Shown: positions 1 through 5,703 of the stretch, in pieces
How positions within the stretch are numbered: position 1 is the first letter of the stretch
How the letters are laid out: each line of letters opens with the position of its first letter
From: CAZQBY01 sp964540655
Lineage (GTDB): Archaea; Altiarchaeota; Altiarchaeia; JAFGQM01
Reading direction: 5' to 3'
Length of the DNA: 64,000 nucleotides
Assembly: GCA_964540655.1 (NCBI GenBank)
Contig: CAZINR010000002.1
Location: 1-64,000, forward strand
The notes under the pieces: model-generated
The model's database searches: none
Told to the model about the DNA's origin: nothing
Seen by the model: the letters and a program-made list of their open reading frames with translations, nothing else
Program-made: the position numbers and the translations under genes

Positions 1-4
1 AGAA

Positions 5-58
5 GTGCTTTGTCAGGGCTTATTCCCGCTCACGCGGGAATTGTGCAACAAAGCATTG
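5..58. repeat. nested inverted repeat at window start
   Basis: An outer 8-bp pair (TGCTTTGT near 6-13, ACAAAGCA near 50-57) encloses a perfect inner hairpin, ATTCCCGC with GCGGGAAT. This gives a cruciform-like structure in non-coding DNA upstream of the helicase promoter. It could be the terminator of a gene left of the window or a small mobile palindrome. The function is not known. Confidence 0.45.
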
Positions 59-67
59 CCAAAGCAA

Positions 68-80
68 AAGATTTTTATCC
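68..80 (+). promoter_or_regulatory. putative TATA element of the DEAD-box helicase
   Basis: The T/A-rich stretch GATTTTTATCC at 70-80 resembles an archaeal TATA box. Transcription starting about 25 bases downstream would begin near 98-101, exactly where the long leader hairpin opens. No better TATA-like sequence lies closer to the ATG at 228. This is inference from spacing only. Confidence 0.4.
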
Positions 81-99
81 TCCGGCCTGTAAAGATATA

Positions 100-182
100 C
101 GCAATCGCGGGCTTGAGAAAAGTCAGTTGCAAAAATCATCTTCGGATGTTTTTGCACAACTCTCTGAAAGGTCGCGATTGCG
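100..182 (+). promoter_or_regulatory. long structured 5' leader hairpin of the helicase mRNA
   Basis: A perfect 10-bp outer stem (CGCAATCGCG at 100-109 with CGCGATTGCG at 173-182) encloses an inner hairpin. The inner stem runs AGTTGCAAAAATCATC, then a TTCG tetraloop, then its near-complement ending CAACT at about 125-161. It lies 45 nt before the helicase ATG. If the upstream TATA is correct, the RNA starts with this structure. Cold-inducible helicases are often controlled by structured leaders, so a thermosensor or autoregulatory role is plausible but only inferred. Confidence 0.5.
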
Positions 183-227
183 CCTCATTCTATCGAGCCC
201 CCTGCGCGCGATGTTTGACATTTAAAG

Positions 228-1433
228 ATGAAGTTTTCAGATTTAGGGATAGACAAGGAGTTCCTGAAGATAGCCGACGAGATGGGCTTCGAGGAGCTCA
301 CCGACATACAGGAGGAGTGCATGCCTCTGATTCTTGACGGCAAGGATGTAGTGGGCCAGGCCGAGACCGGCTCCGGCAAGACCCTGGCCTTCGTGCTGCC
401 CATAATGAACGAGGTCTATCCGGACGACGGCCTCCAGGTTCTGGTTCTTACGCCTACGAGGGAGCTGTGCATCCAGGTGGCAGACGTCTTCGCCGACTTT
501 GGCAATCCGCTGGACATACAGACCACCCGCATATATGGCGGAGTGAGCATAAAGCCGCAGATAGATGATTTGAAGACCGCCAACGTGGTGGTGGGCACGC
601 CCGGCAGGATATTGGACCACATAGGCAGGAAGACCATCGACTTCTACGATCTTAAGTTTCTGGTCCTCGACGAGGCTGACCGCATGTTCGACATGGGGTT
701 CATAGATGACGTGGAGCGCATAATAAGCCACACCCCCAGCGACATCCAGGCGGCAATGTTCAGCGCGACCATCTCCGACGGCGTCTACAAGGTGATGGAG
801 CGGCACATGCACAATCCCGAGCTGATAAAGACCAAATCCCAGGTGGATCCCGACAAACTTAACCAGACCTGCTACGACATCTATGACAACGAAGACAAAC
901 TGTCAGTACTGGTGCACCTGCTTAAGAACGAGACGCCAGGGCTGGCGCTGGTCTTCTGCGCCACTAGGACCGAGTCGGACTTCGTCGCGCGCAACCTGCG
1001 CAATCAGGGCATAAACGCTTCTTCGATTCACGGCGGCATGAAGCAGAACAAGCGCTTAGAATCGCTGGACCGGCTCAAGAAGGAGAAGATAGACGTTCTG
1101 GTGGCCACCGACGTGGCCGCGCGAGGGCTGGACATCAAGAATGTCACTCACGTCTACAATTACGATGTGCCGGGCAGCGCCAAGGAGTACCTGCACCGCA
1201 TAGGCCGCACCGCGCGCGCGGGAGAGGAGGGCGACGCGATAACGCTTCTGACTTCACGGGACCACAACAACTACCGCAACATAAACAACGACTACGGCGG
1301 CAACATAGACATGAAGCGCCCGCCGAAAGTCGAAAGAATAAAGCAGCTCAGCCGCTCGAGGAATGAGAAGGGGCGCAAGAGCTATCGCGGGAAACCAAGA
1401 CGCAGCTATAGTAAGAGGCGCTCTCGCAGATAA
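228..1433 (+). CDS. DEAD-box ATP-dependent RNA helicase
   Basis: This 401-residue SF2 helicase unwinds RNA duplexes using ATP. The Q-motif region is at about residues 20-28 (ELTDIQ). Walker A is AETGSGKT near 45-52, then PTRELC, VLDEADRMFDMGF, the SAT motif in MFSATISD, the C-terminal RecA domain with VATDVAARGLD, and HRIGRTARAG (motif VI). The last 30 residues are an Arg/Lys/Ser-rich RNA-binding tail. Length and motifs are typical of the compact DeaD/CshA/eIF4A-like group. The neighbours are two cold-shock proteins and a peptidyl-prolyl isomerase, which suggests a role in RNA remodelling at low temperature. The ATG follows the structured leader and no Shine-Dalgarno is evident. Confidence 0.95.
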   Translation: MKFSDLGIDKEFLKIADEMGFEELTDIQEECMPLILDGKDVVGQAETGSGKTLAFVLPIMNEVYPDDGLQVLVLTPTRELCIQVADVFADFGNPLDIQTTRIYGGVSIKPQIDDLKTANVVVGTPGRILDHIGRKTIDFYDLKFLVLDEADRMFDMGFIDDVERIISHTPSDIQAAMFSATISDGVYKVMERHMHNPELIKTKSQVDPDKLNQTCYDIYDNEDKLSVLVHLLKNETPGLALVFCATRTESDFVARNLRNQGINASSIHGGMKQNKRLESLDRLKKEKIDVLVATDVAARGLDIKNVTHVYNYDVPGSAKEYLHRIGRTARAGEEGDAITLLTSRDHNNYRNINNDYGGNIDMKRPPKVERIKQLSRSRNEKGRKSYRGKPRRSYSKRRSRR

Positions 1434-1435
1434 AA

Positions 1436-1630
1436 TCAGGCCTTTACGGCGACGTTCTCGGCCTTCGGACCCCTGTCGCCCTGAACCGGGTCGAAAGACA
1501 CCGGGTCGTTCTCCCTTACCCGTAGCCGGTCCTTTATCGCGCTCTCGTGCACGAAGTAGTCCTTGCCGTCGTCGCCTTCTATAAAACCATATCCCTTCAT
1601 GTCGTTAAACCATTTCACTTTTCCTTCCAT
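1436..1630 (-). CDS. cold-shock domain protein 1
   Basis: A 64-residue single cold-shock domain, an OB-fold that binds single-stranded RNA/DNA. It shows the start GKVKWFN, the RNP1-like KGYGFIEGDDG and the RNP2-like DYFVH, and ends PKAENVA. Its length matches bacterial CspA-type proteins, which occur only sporadically in archaea. It converges on the helicase with 2 bp between the stops and lies directly downstream of the FKBP gene on the same strand. A second paralogue is at 2540-2728. It probably acts as an RNA chaperone. Confidence 0.93.
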   Translation of the reverse strand: MEGKVKWFNDMKGYGFIEGDDGKDYFVHESAIKDRLRVRENDPVSFDPVQGDRGPKAENVAVKA

Positions 1631-1632
1631 CT

Positions 1633-2025
1633 TTATACAACCTTTATGTCGAAATTGAGTCTATTGCCCGCCAGCGGATGGTTCAGATCGAGGGTGAGCT
1701 CGTCCTTTCCGACCTCTTCTATCCTNNNNNNNNNNGCCAGCATCATGCCCTCTTTCGGCTCCACGTCCTTGGGGAAAGCCTCTCGCGGCACCTTCTTCTT
1801 GAGTTTTTCGTCCGGCTGGCCGTAGGCCTGCTCCGGCTCTATACTGACCTTCTTGCTCTCCCCCTTCTCCATGCCGATCACGGCCTTGTCGAATCCGGGT
1901 ATCACCTGCCCGGCACCGGCCTCGAACTGCAGGGGCTTTCCGCCCTTCGAGCTGTCGAAAACCGTCCCGTCGTCCAGGGTGCCCGTGTACTCCACCTTCA
2001 CCTTGTCTCCCCTTTTCACAGTCAT
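1633..2025 (-). CDS. FKBP-type peptidyl-prolyl isomerase, SlyD-like (contains a sequence gap)
   Basis: This prolyl cis-trans isomerase and chaperone assists protein folding. The N-terminal FKBP strands (KVEYTGTLDDGTVFDSS), the active-site segment VIPGFDKAVIGMEKGE and the insert-in-flap domain ending TLDLNHPLAGNRLNFDIKVV are characteristic of short archaeal/SlyD FKBPs. A run of 10 N interrupts the flap domain after GMML. The frame continues correctly on both sides, but about 8-10 residues usual for the family seem to be missing, so the N run is probably a placeholder. An A/T-rich TATA-like sequence (TTTTATACTAC on the complementary strand) lies near 2050-2062. Two nucleotides separate it from the downstream cold-shock gene, suggesting co-transcription. 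Confidence 0.9.
   Translation of the reverse strand: MTVKRGDKVKVEYTGTLDDGTVFDSSKGGKPLQFEAGAGQVIPGFDKAVIGMEKGESKKVSIEPEQAYGQPDEKLKKKVPREAFPKDVEPKEGMMLXXXXRIEEVGKDELTLDLNHPLAGNRLNFDIKVV
1726..1735. other. assembly gap (10 N) inside the FKBP gene
   Basis: Ten unresolved bases. The translated gap is 4 codons, whereas the family normally has roughly a dozen residues here, so the true length is probably greater (a multiple of 3 plus 1). Confidence 0.9.
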
Positions 2026-2062
2026 CTTTTAACGGACCCTAATTCAAATTAGTAGTATAAAA

Positions 2063-2488
2063 GTGCCGGGGTTTTTCCAAGCCCAGAAGCTAAATGTGAC
2101 ATGCCTGGAAAAACTCATTAGTGTCCCGCGCCCCCATAAATTGCATGGGAGAGGCGGTTCCGCCCCTCTCCGGGCATATGAATCGAGCTGGAGCATGACC
2201 GACAACTATGAACTGCTTACAGTCTGCGCTTTACAGCTCTGTTTAGATATACCGTCATCGGGATTGTCAATACCATATTCTTCACCTCTTTAATTCTTTA
2301 TGGGCACATCCGAGAGGCTATATTGCTGAATCTGCGTTATAGGGTCGAAAGCGATGTAAAACGGGTGCTCAGAACTCTGTGAAGTAGTGAATACCTGATA
2401 CTCGTACTTTGATTGATTCCCTCGTCTGTGCTCGTTATATTAGAAGGTTGTCGCATATAAAGCCGTTTGCGGGTTATAGCCGGCTTCT
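2063..2488. other. gene-less interval of about 430 bp with a strong hairpin
   Basis: No convincing open reading frame lies between the FKBP promoter and the end of the second cold-shock gene. The clearest structure is a hairpin at about 2150-2175 (GGAGAGGCGG, TT, CCG, then CCCCTCTCC). It lacks recognisable tRNA, SRP or RNase P features. It could encode an unrecognised small RNA or be a decayed gene. Confidence 0.35.
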
Positions 2489-2525
2489 CTGGCCGGGATA
2501 AAAATAAAAAAAGAAGAAAAAAGGC
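2483..2525 (-). terminator. terminator of cold-shock gene 2
   Basis: Read on the minus strand, the stop codon of the 2540-2728 gene is followed by several uninterrupted T tracts (near 2501-2523) and then the GC-rich palindrome GCCGG/CCGGC around 2481-2497. Oligo-T tracts are the usual archaeal termination signal. Confidence 0.6.
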
Positions 2526-2539
2526 GCGCTTGCAAAAGC

Positions 2540-2728
2540 TTATGCCTTTGCCACGTTCTCTGCCTTTTTGCCTTTCTCGCCCTCAGCAGGGTCAAAAGTG
2601 ACGGCGTCGCCGTCATACAGGTTTCCGCTTTTCACAGCGTCGGTATGAACAAAGTAATCGTTACCATCGTCTCCTTCGATGAAACCGTATCCCTTTCGCT
2701 CATTGAACCACTTTACTTTTCCGTCCAT
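2540..2728 (-). CDS. cold-shock domain protein 2
   Basis: A 62-residue paralogue of the cold-shock protein at 1436-1630, with GKVKWFNERKGYGFIEGDDG and DYFVH, ending GKKAENVAKA. It is a single OB-fold nucleic-acid binder and probable RNA chaperone. The two copies differ mainly after the RNP2 motif, so this is an old duplication rather than a recent one. A palindromic GGGCG...CGCCC stretch lies just upstream of the start (about 2735-2755), and strong T tracts follow the stop. Confidence 0.92.
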   Translation of the reverse strand: MDGKVKWFNERKGYGFIEGDDGNDYFVHTDAVKSGNLYDGDAVTFDPAEGEKGKKAENVAKA

Positions 2729-2799
2729 TTTATTTACCTTCGGGCGATATACGCCCGCATGCTTTTGCGGTCCGCAGCTTAAAAAGGCGTTTTTAGGGT

Positions 2800-2982
2800 A
2801 TGCGAGCCATTTACCTTGACTGTGCTTCTAAAAGTACCGTGGAAAACAAAGAAAACTACGTGTGCTCCAATTGCCGCAAACAGGTTGAGTTCATCGCAGA
2901 AGACAGCGCCCTGTGCCAGACGTGCAAGACAAACTTGCCGACCGCCAAGTTCAACAGCAGGATAAAGGAGAAAGCAGAGTGA
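2800..2982 (+). CDS. small zinc-ribbon protein
   Basis: This 60-residue protein has two CxxC knuckles spaced for one zinc ion: CSNC near 22-25 and CQTC near 38-41. The tail is Lys/Arg-rich. A TATA-like TTAAAAAGGCG lies about 20 bases before the ATG, so the mRNA may be leaderless. Similar tiny zinc ribbons are common in archaea and usually bind nucleic acid or ribosomal partners. No specific family is recognised. The first tRNA-Tyr-type repeat begins right after its stop. Confidence 0.6.
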   Translation: MRAIYLDCASKSTVENKENYVCSNCRKQVEFIAEDSALCQTCKTNLPTAKFNSRIKEKAE

Positions 2983-3067
2983 GGGTTTTCGGGTCTAGAG
3001 TTTACTGACGCACGAGGCGGCGTGACTTCAAGTCCCGCCTCACCAATCCAGGCGCTTCGGGAATGTT

Positions 3068-3121
3068 CACGAGCTTCGACTTCGTCGAAGCTGTGCGCAG
3101 GTTCTCCTTGAGAACCTCGCG
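3068..3121. repeat. paired-hairpin element, copy 1
   Basis: CAC-g-AGCTTCGA...TCGAAGCT-GTG is followed directly by CGC-AGGTTCTC...GAGAACCT-c-GCG. These are two tandem hairpins, each with a 3-bp foot and one unpaired base (g on the 5' side of the first, c on the 3' side of the second). Confidence 0.8.
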
Positions 3122-3141
3122 TTGGGTTTTCTGTCCTGGGT

Positions 3142-3195
3142 CACGAGGTTCATCTGCGATGAACCTGTGCGCAACTGCCTTGCGGGCAGTTCGCG
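3142..3195. repeat. paired-hairpin element, copy 2
   Basis: CAC-g-AGGTTCATC...GATGAACCT-GTG then CGC-AACTGCC...GGCAGTT-c-GCG. It sits between CTGTCCTGGGT and TTCCTCAGG, words that are contiguous in the empty version of the repeat near 15006-15025. Confidence 0.8.
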
Positions 3196-3331
3196 TTTCC
3201 TCAGGTTTACAGTTCTCAGTCCTGTAGATGAAACCATTTTGAACACCTGTTAGACTTATGATGCTAATAAGAAATGGTTTTTATTGATTTTATGTATAAT
3301 TAAACACATCTGTATAAATCTACACACTAAA

Positions 3332-3475
3332 ATGAAAAGAACAACCTTTTCCATACCCAAGGAACAGAAGAAAAAACTCGACCAGTTTCCTGAGATAAAC
3401 TGGCCGATGGTGATAGCGAATGCAATAAATAAAAGGTTAAAAGAACTTGAAAGGTTTGGGGAATGGCAAGCATAA
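3332..3475 (+). CDS. short ribbon-helix-helix-like antitoxin (first of a tandem pair)
   Basis: This 47-residue protein begins MKRTTFSIPKEQKKKLDQF and carries the block INWPMVIANAINKRL, which resembles the VapB-type NWSEVAREA helix. An in-frame upstream ATG at 3284 exists, but the ATG at 3332 follows the A/T-rich promoter-like stretch and places the beta-strand at the N-terminus as in RHH proteins. It overlaps the next gene by 13 nt, and that gene repeats the same NW--V---A--KR pattern. It is probably an antitoxin or DNA-binding partner of the RelE-like toxin two genes on. Confidence 0.6.
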   Translation: MKRTTFSIPKEQKKKLDQFPEINWPMVIANAINKRLKELERFGEWQA

Positions 3476-3750
3476 TCGTACCTTTAGAGGATGCCGTAAG
3501 GGAGCGGATGAATCATTTCGGCTGGGTTAACTGGTCTTATGTGGCTCAGGAAGCATGCGCCAAGAGAAGGATATTCGAGGAATTTATGAAGGCAAGGGAG
3601 ATATCAAAGGAAGACTCCCAATATTGTGAAAAGATAGACTGGCATCCCGTCGATTGGCTTCCCCTAAAAGAAGAGTTCATTAAGAGGCTAGAAGAGGCTG
3701 AAAAGGAAGAGGCCATTCCGATAAAAGACCTGTCAGATATCTTTGAATAA
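3463..3750 (+). CDS. ribbon-helix-helix/VapB-like antitoxin (second of a tandem pair)
   Basis: A 95-residue protein. Its N-terminus (MASIIVPLEDAVRERMNHFGWVNWSYVAQEACAKR) matches the archaeal VapB/RHH pattern of a strand followed by NWS-VA-EA. The C-terminal half is acidic, as expected for an intrinsically disordered toxin-neutralising tail. It overlaps the preceding 47-residue gene and its stop lies 1 nt before the toxin ATG, so the three genes form one unit. Confidence 0.7.
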   Translation: MASIIVPLEDAVRERMNHFGWVNWSYVAQEACAKRRIFEEFMKAREISKEDSQYCEKIDWHPVDWLPLKEEFIKRLEEAEKEEAIPIKDLSDIFE

Positions 3751-3751
3751 A

Positions 3752-4024
3752 ATGTACTACTCCTCTTCTATTAAGCCCTCCTGCAAGAAGACAATAAAGA
3801 AGCTGTGCAAGAAGAATTCTGAATTAAAGAAAGCCCTTTGGAACAAGATGCAAGAGGTGATTGAAGACCCCTTGCGTTACAAGCCCCTTAAATACGACTA
3901 TTCCAGCAAAAGAAGAGTCCACATACTGAAGAGCTTTGTCTTGGTTTTCGAGGTATACGAGGAGGCAAATCATATAGAATTCCTAAAGCTTGAGCATCAT
4001 GATGATGCTTACAAGAGGAAATAA
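3752..4024 (+). CDS. RelE/ParE-superfamily toxin
   Basis: This 90-residue basic protein has the RelE-like fold signature. The N-terminal helix is Lys-rich (KPSCKKTIKKLCKKNSELKKAL), the core is PLRYKPLKYDYSSKRRVHIL, and the C-terminus FLKLEHHDDAYKRK matches the histidine-rich end of archaeal RelE mRNA interferases. ATG 3752, one base after the antitoxin stop, is a better start than the upstream TTG at 3743. It would cleave ribosome-bound mRNA when freed from antitoxin. The cassette is bounded by repeats at 2983-3247 and 4025-4226. Confidence 0.75.
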   Translation: MYYSSSIKPSCKKTIKKLCKKNSELKKALWNKMQEVIEDPLRYKPLKYDYSSKRRVHILKSFVLVFEVYEEANHIEFLKLEHHDDAYKRK

Positions 4025-4226
4025 GTTCTCAGTCTTGTGTCTATCCGGTCGGCGGGCCAAGAAAACCGAAGACTGAAGACCGCAGACCCTTTTCGCCCAA
4101 AGGCGAAAAGTAAAATCCCGCCTCCTGGAATCCATGCTCTTCGAGCATGTTTTGGGTTGTCTGTTTTCGGTTTTCCAAGGGTTTACAGTTCACGGTTCTC
4201 AGTGAAATGGTCATCTTGGGAACACC
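4025..4226. repeat. tRNA-Tyr-type cassette-boundary repeat 2
   Basis: The boundary motif CCGGTCGGCGG is at 4045-4055. The arm follows with GACTGAAGACCGCAGAC and the terminator-like hairpin TTTTCGCCCAAAGGCGAAAA. The tRNA-Tyr 3'-end copy TCCCGCCTCCTGGA is at 4116-4129. Then comes the right arm (TTGTCTGTTTTCGG, GGTTTACAGTTCACGG) and the end motif TGGTCATCTTGGGAACACC. The hairpin and the flank before the core are identical to the sequence immediately 3' of the real tRNA-Tyr gene at 22204-22240. Confidence 0.85.
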
Positions 4227-4346
4227 GATTAATCTAATGAGCCTAAGCTTAAAAACTCCCTGCCGAGATAATTGACAAATTAATTCTGTAGGATAATTGT
4301 ACTCCCTGAACTTTTGTTTTTTTCCTTATTGCTGAAAATAAGCGAG

Positions 4347-4676
4347 ATGAGTAAGAAAAAGGAAAAGGAAGCCACATTAGGAGAACTCTTGGATAGCTTA
4401 AACACCGAAGAAGAAATCGATTTAGATAGTACTGATTATTTACTTGATTCGTTGGTCAAACATGAATGGGGCTCTAGAACCAAGAAACCAGTAGCCAAGG
4501 AAGAATTTGAAAGGTTAAGCGCAACTCTGAAAGATTTGATATCGGAACACAGATGGGATGATGCCGAAGAGACCATCGGAAAGATTTATTACTACGAAAA
4601 AACTGAGAAAGGGGGAGAGTTCGCCAGACGTGAGCGGGCGGTTCGGTGGTTACACTCAGCAGTGAATGTAATGTGA
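4347..4676 (+). CDS. hypothetical protein
   Basis: A 109-residue charged protein (MSKKKEKEATLGELLDSL...) with no recognised domain. Helical predictions dominate. An in-frame upstream start exists at 4314, but ATG 4347 begins the charged, well-behaved sequence. It stands alone between repeat 2 and the phosphonate-like operon and reads in the same direction. No function is proposed. Confidence 0.5.
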   Translation: MSKKKEKEATLGELLDSLNTEEEIDLDSTDYLLDSLVKHEWGSRTKKPVAKEEFERLSATLKDLISEHRWDDAEETIGKIYYYEKTEKGGEFARRERAVRWLHSAVNVM

Positions 4677-4809
4677 TGTATTGAGTGAGCATTAGACATC
4701 CCTATGTAAACCGATATTGGTCGTCACTATTTCTCGCAGGGAATAAACTTATGTCTTGCGGATAACTTATTGCGGAGACAACTATTAATCCCTTAACAGC
4801 GATAATAAT

Positions 4810-4838
4810 GGGAGTTCACACATCAAGTGTCAATTCCC
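4810..4838 (+). promoter_or_regulatory. palindromic operator or hairpin before the PEP-mutase-like gene
   Basis: GGGAGTTCACAC (4810-4821) and GTGTCAATTCCC (4827-4838) form an imperfect inverted repeat, 10 of 12 positions, with a 5-nt spacer. It ends 3 bases before ATG 4842. It could be a repressor operator or a translation-controlling hairpin for the whole eight-gene operon. If the alternative GTG 4827 is the start, the right arm would be coding. Confidence 0.4.
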
Positions 4839-4841
4839 GAA

Positions 4842-5702
4842 ATGTCTACTGCTTTTAGGAAACTACTGGAGGAAAGGACGCCAGCCGTTCTTGCAGGCGC
4901 GCATTCTGGCATCAGCGCAAAGATAGTCGAAGAGTGCAGCTTTGACGGCATATGGGCCAGCAGTTTTGAGATTTCTTCGCTTTTCGGCGTCCCTGATGCA
5001 AACCTGCTTTCGTTTAAAGAAATCTATGATATAGTCAGCAGTATCAGATCAGCTACTGCCTTGCCAATAATCGTTGACTGTGACAACGGGTACGGTGGTC
5101 CGATGAACGTCATCCGCACAGTAAAGGATTATGAGGCATTGGGCATCGAAGGGGTCTGCATAGAGGATAACCTGTTCCCAAAAAGGTGCAGTTTCTATGA
5201 ATCGAATAACAGGGGTCTTGAGGATGCAAGGGTATTCGCAAAGAAGATAGTTGCTGCAAAAGAGGCCCAGTGCGACCCAAACTTTTTCGTCATCGCTAGG
5301 ACTGAGGCGCTTATAGCTGGGCTGAGTATGGAAGAAGCCCTAAGAAGAGCAAGAATGTATGACGACGCAGGAGCCGATGCGATACTTGTGCACTCAAAGA
5401 AAACTACAGCTGATGAGGTGAGGGAGTTTGCAGGGCTCTGGGACTCAAAAACCCCGCTGGTAGTTGTACCCACCAAGTTCCTCTCAGTGTCGTGCAAGGA
5501 GCTAGGAGATATGGGATTCAGGATAGTAATCTTTGCCAACCACGGTCTTCGGGCATCTATAAACGGCATGAGAAAAAGCCTAGCGAAACTAAGGGAAACT
5601 GGCATGCAAGAGAGCATATCCGACGGCATCTGCCCCTTGGAGGATGTTTTTAAGCTCGTAGGCCTTGCGGACTTTTTACAGAAGGAAGAGCGCTACTCAT
5701 AG
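4842..5702 (+). CDS. phosphoenolpyruvate mutase-like enzyme (PEP mutase/isocitrate lyase superfamily)
   Basis: PEP mutase converts PEP to phosphonopyruvate, the entry step to nearly all biological C-P bonds. This 286-residue protein shows the family landmarks: LAGAHSGISAKIVEE (16-31), DGIWAS (35-40), GVPDAN (49-54), DCDNGYGG (79-86), GVCIEDN (104-110), ARTEALIAG and ANHGLRASI. The family end PLEDVFKLVG is intact. The PEP-mutase signature EDK-x5-NS reads EDN-LFPKR-CS, so the Lys and Asn are replaced and the Cys recalls the lyase motif KRCGH. It may therefore be a diverged mutase, a phosphonopyruvate hydrolase or a C-C lyase. GTG 4827 is an alternative start. It is first in a tight eight-gene operon. 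Confidence 0.72.
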   Translation: MSTAFRKLLEERTPAVLAGAHSGISAKIVEECSFDGIWASSFEISSLFGVPDANLLSFKEIYDIVSSIRSATALPIIVDCDNGYGGPMNVIRTVKDYEALGIEGVCIEDNLFPKRCSFYESNNRGLEDARVFAKKIVAAKEAQCDPNFFVIARTEALIAGLSMEEALRRARMYDDAGADAILVHSKKTTADEVREFAGLWDSKTPLVVVPTKFLSVSCKELGDMGFRIVIFANHGLRASINGMRKSLAKLRETGMQESISDGICPLEDVFKLVGLADFLQKEERYS

Positions 5703-5703
5703 C

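Larger units (their letters stand above)
2983..3247. repeat. tRNA-Tyr-type cassette-boundary repeat 1
   Basis: The leftmost member of the family. It contains a degenerate copy of the tRNA-Tyr 3' end (TCCCGCCTC at 3033-3041) followed by the shared ATCCAGGCGCTTCG. GAGGCGG at 3014-3020 can pair with CCGCCTC at 3035-3041. It then has two paired-hairpin insertions, the right-arm word TTTTCTGTCCTGGGT, and the right-end motif CCATTTTGAACACC. It bounds the RHH/RelE cassette on its left side. Confidence 0.75.

Noticed and set aside
2063..2293. 76-codon frame MPGFFQAQKL...
   Set aside because: No recognisable motif, no promoter or ribosome-binding site, and composition unlike neighbours.
3014..3045. 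tRNA-like 3' end (TTCAAGTCCCGCCTCACCA) in repeat 1
   Set aside because: It has TTCAAGTC and an ACCA-like end, but the flanking bases do not form a 5-bp T stem and no D or anticodon arm lies upstream. It is better explained as a degenerate boundary-repeat core.
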